Positions 56,720 to 64,000 of a stretch of DNA of 64,000 nt are shown piece by piece. The notes beneath the pieces were generated by a model. The model was not told where the DNA came from and did no database searches. It was given only the letters and a program-made list of their open reading frames with translations. Numbering within the stretch: position 1 is the first letter of the stretch; every line of letters begins with the position of its first letter. Origin of the DNA: Varroa destructor (lineage: Eukaryota; Arthropoda; Arachnida; Mesostigmata; Varroidae); NCBI RefSeq assembly GCF_002443255.2, contig NW_019211454.1, forward strand, positions 60,040,894-60,104,893. The letters run 5' to 3'. The position numbers were made by a program, and so were the translations under genes.

Positions 56720-59531
56720 GTGAGAAGGGACTAACCAATGTGACTGGGTACATATTTGAAGGCGTATTTTATTTTTATTCTTTTACCTCTGCTTTCCTAC
56801 TAAAAATAGATATGGGGAGAGGAAAGGAAGAGCTCGGGGAGGGAGAGATTGTGTCTATCGGAAACCAATAAAGTGCGCCGTTGGCCGCTCATGCGTTCGT
56901 CAACCATTCCACAATCTGGCAATAATGCAACATTTAACATGTATATATATATATATATAATCTTTTTAAAACTACATTGCTACTATATTATGAGACAAAA
57001 TACACCGAGTCGCTGAATTTGCCTAAAGGGATGATAGTATATTACGAGCTCCAGAACAGCCCTATTTCTTTTCTTGATATCTAATCTCCGTTTTTTGAAC
57101 AGTTACATGGTCGACACTTTTGGCAGATTTTCAGCATTGAAACCGTATTCACTCTTCCGTATGTGTTTACCAAAGATCCCACTTCGATGAACAAAATGTT
57201 TTTCAGTTTTTAAAAAAAAATTTTGAATATTTCACGTTACGTTGACAGTTTGACTTGCCCAAGAATCATTATGCACTGTATTTTTATAGCAGGCTCTTGA
57301 ACTCACGGTAATCGTAGACGTAGGCCTTACAGTTAGGTGAGATATAGGCCCACCCAACCAACTGACTAACTTTTTAGATATTAGAGGAAAAAGTAAGTGT
57401 GCACTTATTGAAATGAATATCTCATCAGCTGTAAGTCGATTCGTGTCTTAATTGTTAACCTATTCCTTTTCAAGTAAAAACCTCGAAGTCCCTTTTTGCC
57501 CCACCTAACTAATATACTAGTTTATTTGGCTTTATAAACACTCGATATGCCATAAAAGGATAATCTGTAAATAGTATTATAATTTTTTCTATCGACGTAT
57601 GTTGTGTACATGCGTGGCTCGCCCAAGTCGACCCAATGACTTCTCTAAACTCGAATTCGGATACTGGCTTTGGGCTAAGTAAGCTACCGATGTACAGTAT
57701 AGCACAATAATATAAAAAAAGTATAGATATGCATATCTGCTTTTTCGTCACGCAAACATTCTACATATTGACCTTTGTTACTTTGTGTGTTCGTGTAGCA
57801 CTATAGGCATTATAGCCTCACGGTTATATTTTCTTTGATGTCCGGCATTAAAGGCAAAGGAAATCGATAAGCCTCATGATCTGCAGCAAGAAGAGACCGC
57901 ACAGTCACACTTCTACGGAACCGCAGAAGATCACGCTGTTGCTAACGCGGATCCCGAAGAGAATGCTGCGTGGCCTCTAGGTCGGCCAGATATGCCACAA
58001 ATCAAGAGTCTCAATGTAAAGTGCGAAAAGAATCATATGAAGGTGTTCATTGAGTTTGACCGGCCGTTCCATGGAATGATCTTCTCGAAGGGACATTACA
58101 GCGACCCAAAGTGCGTTCATCTGCCTCCCAGCAGTGGGCACATAGCCGTGAATTTCGATATCTTCCTGGGCAGCTGTGGTATGACTTCGAGCCAAAGTGC
58201 AGGAGAGCACGGTGAGGTCGGCGGGCTGTACATTGAGGACACCGTGATCATTCAATATGACCCGCAAGTGCAGGAAATCTGGGATCAGGCACGCCGTTTG
58301 CGTTGTACCTGGTATGACTTTTATGAAAAGGCGGTCACCTTCAGGCCTTTTAATGTGGACATGCTGGACGCCGTCACTGCGAACTTTCTCGGAGACAACA
58401 TTCAATGCTGGATGCAAATCCAAGTTGGAAAGGGACCGTGGGCTAGCGAAGTTGCTGGAATTGTAAAAATTGGACAGACGATGACCATGGTAAGCAGACG
58501 CTTGTTACCAGCAAAGCTATTAGCTGTGCTCTGCTTAGCTAGCTGACTGCCTATGATTAGGTGCTTCTTATCAACCTTCAAAGCACTTGGAGAACGTTTT
58601 TGATTGGCTATACATACACAAAGTGGAACTACCTTTAGAAGTTAATGCTAGCTACTATAAAAAAATACTACACTCTGTCTTTAGCTCATAAGATTGATGA
58701 CTGATGATGATTTCTAATCTGTGCCATCTGCAGGTGTTGGCTATCAAGGACGACGAAAACAAATTCGACATGCTTGTTAGGAATTGTGTTGCCCACGATG
58801 GCAAGCATCAACCCATTGCTTTGGTAGATGAACAGGGATGTGTTGCTCGGCCAAAGATCATGTCGCGTTTCCAAAAGATCAAAAACTTCGGCTCCTCTGC
58901 ATCGGTCGTGTCGTACGCCTATTTCCAGGCATTCAAATTCCCTGACTCCATGAACGTTCACTTCCAGTGTGTCATTCAGGTCTGCCGCTACGAGTGTCCA
59001 GAACCGAAATGCCCCAACGATCACCTCCAGACGCCCGCCCAGTTCGACGATCATGGGGCAACCGTTACAACCCGAGACCACCATGGAGCCTACTCCGAAA
59101 ATAAGCCCGTTTACGTGCAGCCTGACACCGCTGACGAGGATGACGAGACCCCGATCGACAAACGTAACGGCGATTTGTCCGCTGAGGTAACAACGACCGT
59201 GGTTAGCGTCGCCGGTGGAAAGCCACGTGCCATAAGGCAGCGGCGAGACGTCACGGAAGACATTGAGACGACGAAGGTAATCCAGGTGGTAGCGCCAGGC
59301 GATGTAGCGTTCTCGCTCGGACAGGAGCTCGCTAATCAGACGGCGACCGTCTACTCAAGTCCTCTTTCAGGCGACCGGCTATGCGTTCCCCTGGCTGGAT
59401 TTACAGTCGCGCTCGTTGCAATGCTTGTTCTCCTTATTGTCTCGTCTTTAGTTGCCGGGTTCTTGTTTGTTCGCGTACGACACATCACCTCAGGCTGGCC
59501 GAAACCCGACTTCATCAAAGTCGTCCATTAA
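56672..59531 (+). CDS. ZP-domain apical matrix protein, dusky/miniature/dusky-like family (3 coding exons)
   Basis: Joining 56672-56719, 57854-58489 and 58734-59531 gives one 493-residue open frame; every junction is phase 0. Seen in the sequence: signal peptide at residues 1-16 (MQRFILCVLLATAVGQ); acidic, His/Glu-rich segment at 17-62; ZP domain at about 68-322 with 11 cysteines (73, 103, 124, 167, 201, 246, 264, 307, 312, 316, 321); acidic linker at about 355-372; furin-type site RQRR at 396-399; an N-glycosylation sequon NQT at 429-431; a hydrophobic helix at about 447-473; a tail of about 20 residues ending FIKVVH. Family knowledge: motifs such as IEFDRPFHGMIFSKGHYSDP, QYDPQVQEIWDQARRLRCTW and GKGPWASEVAGIVKIGQTMT match the insect dusky/miniature/dusky-like and cuticlin-type ZP proteins. 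These are apical, furin-processed, polymerise into extracellular matrix and shape cuticle, hairs or wing cells. Which paralogue this is cannot be settled without a tree, so no symbol is given. No frameshift or missing key residue is visible. Confidence 0.93.
56720..57853 (+). other. Intron 1 of the ZP gene (1,134 bases)
   Basis: The intron runs from donor GTGAGA to acceptor TTAAAG and is phase 0. It contains an (AT)n run at 56942-56959 and no other conserved coding segment. A pyrimidine-rich stretch (TTATATTTTCTTTG, 57825-57838) precedes the acceptor. Short ORFs inside it on either strand have no recognisable content. Confidence 0.78.
56942..56959. repeat. Microsatellite (TA)9 within intron 1 of the ZP gene
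   Basis: Uninterrupted TA dinucleotides seen directly. Confidence 0.92.
57854..58489 (+). other. Coding exon 2: N-terminal segment and first part of the ZP domain
   Basis: This exon has 212 codons (residues 17-228). The frame is open from the acceptor TTAAAG at 57848-57853 and runs past the internal Met at residue 63 (57992), which an ORF caller would wrongly take as the start. The upstream in-frame TGA at 57836 lies inside the intron. It ends GGACAGACGATGACCATG followed by the donor GTAAGC at 58490. It holds ZP-domain cysteines 73, 103, 124, 167 and 201 and the WDQARRLRCTW and GKGPWASEVAG motifs. Confidence 0.92.
58490..58733 (+). other. Intron 2 of the ZP gene (244 bases)
   Basis: The intron runs from donor GTAAGC to acceptor CTGCAG and is phase 0. 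It splits the C-terminal half of the ZP domain between TMTM and VLAIKDD. Removing it restores an uninterrupted family motif across the junction, which is strong support for both splice sites. Confidence 0.95.
58734..59531 (+). other. Coding exon 3: end of ZP domain, furin site, transmembrane helix, stop
   Basis: This exon begins after the acceptor CATCTGCAG (58725-58733) and continues the ZP domain with VLAIKDDENKFDMLVRNC. The ZP domain ends near the cluster CRYECPEPKC at about 58983-59012. The RQRR site is at 59235-59246, the predicted transmembrane segment at about 59388-59468 and the TAA stop at 59529-59531. The stretch between furin site and membrane contains VAFSLGQEL, a hydrophobic patch that may be the external hydrophobic patch which keeps ZP precursors from polymerising early; that role is inferred from its position only. 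Confidence 0.94.
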
Positions 59532-59983
59532 GCCGAACTGCCAAAAAAGATCGCTTGCTTTCCCGATGCTGTCAACAACAGGCTACGTTGTTAGAACTCC
59601 TGTACAGAAAAAATGAGACTGAAAAATACCGCAAGAGAAAGCTATTACAACAGAATGATTTAGAAGTTATAAACGACATAATCGGTCCCTATGTTCGTAT
59701 TGCTGAAAACAGACCGAATTAGAATGTGCTATATCAGTATACATATAGAGATCACACCATTGTCATTCTCCCAGGAGGTCGTCCACTTCGCTTCATTGGT
59801 TGTCTCTTCGATCAGTTGATTTTGGTCGGTATTTCAACGAGTAGTGGAGAACGTCACGATACGTCCGAGTAATGAATCGCTTCATTGTATATCTAACCTC
59901 GCATCTAACCTCGTAAACGGTTCCTTGCTCAACAACGTGAAAATCGTGCCGACAATAACCAAGCCTGCCTGAAATATATTCCA

Positions 59984-59989
59984 ATAAAT
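59984..59989 (+). promoter_or_regulatory. Alternative polyadenylation signal AATAAA (proximal)
   Basis: An exact AATAAA lies about 450 bases after the stop codon, but the downstream sequence is poorer in G and T than at 60353. It could be a minor proximal site or chance. Confidence 0.3.
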
Positions 59990-60352
59990 TAGGGCAAATG
60001 TAATAATATCGAAGGATCTTTGATGAGATGTCACAAATATAAACACGATAAGTCACTACACCATTTCATTGTACAAACAAAATCCAATTTCAACAATATA
60101 CACGTATGTTGGCGTCACACATTTAACCCTTTCCCTTTCCTCCTCTCCCCCTCCCGGGAAAAATAGGCCGTATTAGGAATGTCTACTACGGCAGAACCCA
60201 ACAAATGTCGCAGCCCAAATTTTAAGTACATAATGTCACTGTGTTACTATCGTAATGAGATAGGAATCACCAGTGAGCAAACCTAATCCATAAATTATGG
60301 CTTCTCTACGACAGTGTTCGTGCATTGTCCAACGTACATTATTATACGTGTT

Positions 60353-60358
60353 AATAAA
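60353..60358 (+). promoter_or_regulatory. Likely polyadenylation signal AATAAA (distal)
   Basis: AATAAA is followed within about 12-40 bases by the GT-rich segments GAGCTGTGTTAACC and GTGAGGTGG, the usual layout of an animal cleavage and polyadenylation site. It would give a 3' UTR of about 0.84 kb. Confidence 0.6.
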
Positions 60359-60943
60359 AGTTTATTGAGCTGTGTTAACCGTGAGGTGGCATGTCAGCAC
60401 CTGCTGACATTCTGATCGATGATGAGCTAGTGAAAAATCGATCAGGGGCGTGAATGATATGTGGCTGCCGATAACAAGTTGAACCAAGGTTGTTTTGTTG
60501 GTTGTGTTCTACTAATTTTGATGAACGTTGAATATACCGAAGAGAACCGGCACGTGTTGGGGGTAGTCGTACCACCTCCGTGGGGTTTTAAGTGAGGGGT
60601 AAGGTGTGTTCACCGCCTGTTATTTGCTAAACGCGCCCTTGTACATATCGGAGATTGTGCGGGCGGTCATGTACACTTCGTAACGGAGATATATTTTACT
60701 TTCGCTGCGATGGCACATGCCTCCTCCGCTTTTCCAGTCGTTGTTATTCGAGCTATTTATTACAAACTATAAAACATTAATAACGATTACTATTATTTAA
60801 TGGGGTATTTACAAAAATGACTATTTTTTTTTATTTTTGTTGCTAATGTCAAGATAATAATTGTCATAGTGTAATGATAACCATCTGAATACATAATATA
60901 AGAAAAAACTTGGAAAGGAGGTATGCCTGGAGGAACCCAGATA

Positions 60944-60946
60944 ATA

Positions 60947-60989
<43 letters not shown>

Positions 60990-61001
60990 GTATATGTATA
61001 T
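60944..61001. repeat. Compound AT array
   Basis: About 58 bases of TA dinucleotides broken only by single CA or GT units; it begins about 590 bases after the likely polyadenylation signal. Confidence 0.95.
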
Positions 61002-61575
61002 AATAATTAGCTTGACGCAAACGGTAGAAGAAAACCAAAAGATATCGGCCACACGTGAATCTACTACTGAAGCTAGAAAAGGCAAGACATTGATTTGATA
61101 ATAGCAATGATAGCCGCGATTCCATACATATATCTATATATGTTTGATATTAACATTTTTACAATTACCACACCCATAGTTAAGGAGGTTGATGATGATG
61201 TTATATATTATACAATAGACTAATTGACAATAGGAGATAATGTACGCAGCAAAAATGATCCGGTACTGAAGGAAGAAAGAACAGATGTGGGCACGAGAGC
61301 AACAAGCAGCCTCAATCTTTGTGACGGACGAAAAAGTAATTAACGCATAATGAGAGTGAACGACGGACCCGGCTTGACTATGTCAATGATGAGTAATAAT
61401 GGTAATTTATTTTTCGAGTGTAGATTGAAATAATGGCACCGCTGATGTGATGAAAGCGATAAAATGGCGTCGACATAAGCATGATGAATGAACAAAACAA
61501 TAAACAAAAAAGAAAAAAAAATGGACAAAGCTAACATTATATGTGAAGCGTAATTATTTCGTCAGTCTTATTTTG

Positions 61576-61587
61576 TACACACACACA

Positions 61588-61638
<51 letters not shown>

Positions 61639-61649
61639 GTATATATATA
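61576..61649. repeat. Compound (AC)n-(AT)n array
   Basis: A short AC run is followed by 23 uninterrupted AT units (61590-61635) and, after CCTG, a second short AT run. It contains the longest pure dinucleotide array in the window. Confidence 0.95.
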
Positions 61650-64000
61650 CGTAGTCAAAGACTAATGCTGATCGCAGCGCGTAGAGAGGTGAACGTCTTT
61701 CTAAGCGACTAATATTAGCAAATGTTATTATTATATCTCAAGGTAATTGTATTAGTGTACAGTATTGGTAAGAAGCGATCGAGTAATGAGTGCGCTATAG
61801 AGGTCATTGTCCGTTACCCTCATAATTCACATCTTCAAACGGTATCATAATAAATAAAAACATGAAACCGATAGCTCGTGTGCATTGATGTTCTCAGACC
61901 AACTGTATGGTTTGTCTTCTTTATTTTCGGCTTAGTAGAATAGAATACGAAGCAAGCATAGCGCTGCGTGTGCGTGTGCGTGCGCAAACCTAAACGCCTT
62001 ATATTATAAACCTAAACATATTGTCAAACCGAGCTCCAGACCACAACAACGACGTTTAAGTTCCCTTTGCATTCTCTATTATATAAATTGAACAAGCAAC
62101 TAATGTGATCACACTGAGATTCGTTAAGTTGAACGCTTGTACCTTTTCGATTTACTAGGGATGGGCGCATTTTTAGTGGCAACCATGCATGGCCGAGGGT
62201 TATCGCACTATATATATCTATACACCACTAGGCCTTAACCTTGTAAGAGAAAGGCTCATCTATTCCATTTTTCCTGTGTGCGTGCTAATCTAACTAATAG
62301 TTCAGGCTATAACGACGTTCGATTAGGCGGAACCTTGGCCCACATTGCCAGTATTGCCGGACCTTCCCTTCCTTTGCGGTGATCAAGCTGATCCAGCGTT
62401 GCATGTGCGCAACACGACTAGTACATGCCGCCTTTCATTAGCCGTTAATGACTTGTCAAAGACTGCCAAGACAGAGGGCTCGTCAGACACCTGGTTCCCG
62501 GATCAGATATGAAGCGTTTCAACATATTTGATCGAGGGATAAAAGTAGAGAGTTTTTAGGGGCGTCTCTGCCTCAGTGTTGTTTTATGACATCAAGTACT
62601 GGAAATAAAGTCTTTGAAATGTTTTTAAAATGTACAAAATGTAAGCATTTACCATGATTCTCAACGAGCGGCTCATAGCAAAACATAATTCGGTACATCG
62701 TGGAACATAGCTGCCGGTAAACCAACTATTGCGCCTTCCCAAGTAACATGCGATGATAAACAACTTTTTCCTGCGTAGCCGATAAGAGGCGACAAGCCTT
62801 TGCAGCCTTTAAGTTGTTTTCTCATAATCAATACACATAAATTTATCTTGGAGTTTAGCATTGGGTAGCTGAAATGCTTTAACAGACTCGATTTCGAGGG
62901 ATTAACATCTTTCAGAGCTTAGAGAAAACGGACTGATCCTGATTTTCCAGATCTACACACGTTATTGTCAGCTACATCTTCCGCTCAACGTCAACCTTCT
63001 CGCTCGCTCGCTTTCTATATCGACAGCAGAAACTACTTAGTAAACACATTCAACTGGATTTTTAGAGTATACTTTAGCTTCCGTATTTCTAATTATTTTC
63101 TTTTTAATTTCTCTTTGTGTAGATTTAATTATTCTATTCCCATATCTTTCAATATTTTGTGTGTTTTAAACTGTCTGTGATTTTGTCATACAGACGGAGA
63201 AGAAAAAAATAGACCGAAGCCTTTGTAGGTAAACAAAGCTCATGTGCAATACGACGTTTGATAAAATAGTACCAGACAGAACTGATAATTAATTAATTTA
63301 ACTGATAAATACGCTTTCTATAATTATTATCAAATGAAACAAGCTAGCGGTTAATTGTATAGATAAGCTTTCAGGGGGTAAAGATTTGTTTTACGTTACG
63401 CTCTTTCGTTATCTATAGGCTACTCTATCGTACTTATTTTTTATTTGGGTCAAAACTTGCCCAGCCCACTTACACCATTTACAATTCCTCTAAGTAATTT
63501 TACTCTATCGTACTGTACTGATTGTAGCCATCACGTTTCAATAAATGTTTTGCCGCCATTTTTGCCTTTTCGCCATCGACATAAATAAGTTAGAGTTACT
63601 TAGAGTTCGTAACATGAAACGGTACATAGAAAACTAGCATAAAAAACGTATATGTCTAAATATGATTGAGGCAACAGAAGTCGCGATCGTTGAAAGTGTG
63701 TGATTGCATGCCTTTGCCTTTAGCGAAAAAGATCCAGTATTTTCTAAATTTATTACCCACAACCCAGATTTCAGCCGTCTGCGCAGGCCTACTTCAGGTG
63801 TTCGAGCAGTAGATGCAAGATGCTTGGCGTTTTCGAGCCATGAACAATAAGTATAGTTTCATACTTTCGCTCTGCTGCCTTTCAAATGCGCCGTAACTTG
63901 TCCGCTCAAGTATGTTGATCTATTTAGGCTGAACGAACCCCCTACCGAACCTATAAACCTATATAGTTTCACTAAATTAGCAATGTGCCTGCCACGTTAC

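Larger units (their letters stand above)
59532..60375 (+). other. Probable 3' UTR of the ZP gene
   Basis: Non-coding sequence follows the stop codon. It contains a direct 11-12 base duplication (ATCTAACCTCG twice, about 59890-59913) and two candidate AATAAA signals. Short ORFs on both strands here have no family resemblance. The 3' boundary is inferred from the second signal. Confidence 0.55.
60376..64000. other. AT-rich 3' flank, no gene recognised
   Basis: The flank contains the two longest AT arrays of the window (60944-61001 and 61590-61635), GT/GC-alternating sequence near 61966-61985, further AATAAA hexamers (61849 and 61853, and about 63540), and a 14-base repeat at 63421 and 63501. 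No open frame on either strand is convincing. Confidence 0.65.

Noticed and set aside
57977..58423. 148-codon minus-strand frame
   Set aside because: It is antisense to ZP exon 2, whose sense frame is clearly conserved.
58686..59084. 132-codon minus-strand frame
   Set aside because: It is antisense to ZP exon 3.
58969..59722. 73- and 113-codon plus-strand frames overlapping exon 3
   Set aside because: They are in a different frame from the conserved ZP coding sequence and have no family resemblance.
1..64000. CRISPR arrays, bacterial operons, riboswitches, phage or insertion-sequence genes
   Set aside because: No spaced direct repeats, ribosome-binding sites or packed genes; the split gene and polyadenylation signals show animal nuclear DNA.
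1..64000. Intact DNA transposon, LTR or LINE element
   Set aside because: No transposase, reverse transcriptase or integrase motif in any long frame, and no long terminal repeats seen by eye; a repeat-library search could still find eroded copies.

Overview
This is eukaryotic, animal-type DNA. One gene is recognisable in 64 kb: a split gene with GT-AG introns, a canonical polyadenylation signal, and a protein family (dusky / miniature / dusky-like zona pellucida proteins) that is typical of arthropod cuticle-forming epithelia. The rest is moderately AT-rich, non-coding sequence studded with (AT)n, (TC)n, (GTAT)n and interrupted CTG/TTG triplet runs. Together these suggest an arthropod. A chelicerate such as a parasitiform mite would fit, but that is an impression from overall sequence character and not a demonstrated assignment.

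Layout. Positions 1 to about 56.66 kb hold no coding exon that I can defend. They contain microsatellites, a few degraded tRNA-like modules (39.0, 39.7, 42.7 and 45.4 kb) and two more GC-rich, stop-poor patches (about 12.2-13.3 kb and 27.5-28.1 kb). The stretch could be intergenic, or it could be a large 5' intron plus regulatory DNA of the gene that follows, because the start codon of that gene lies 8 bases after a good splice acceptor. The gene occupies 56,672-59,531 on the plus strand in three coding exons (56,672-56,719; 57,854-58,489; 58,734-59,531). All junctions are phase 0 and the predicted protein is 493 residues. Its 3' UTR probably ends just after the AATAAA at 60,353. From there to 64 kb the sequence is AT-rich and carries the longest (AT)n arrays in the window.

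The protein reads as a complete secreted or membrane-anchored ZP-domain protein. It has a signal peptide on its own small exon, a short acidic N-terminal segment, an 11-cysteine ZP domain, an acidic linker, a consensus furin site (RQRR), a transmembrane helix and a short cytoplasmic tail. In this family such proteins are cleaved near the membrane and polymerise into apical extracellular matrix that shapes cuticle. I found no convincing undescribed biological system; the findings below are modest and graded accordingly.
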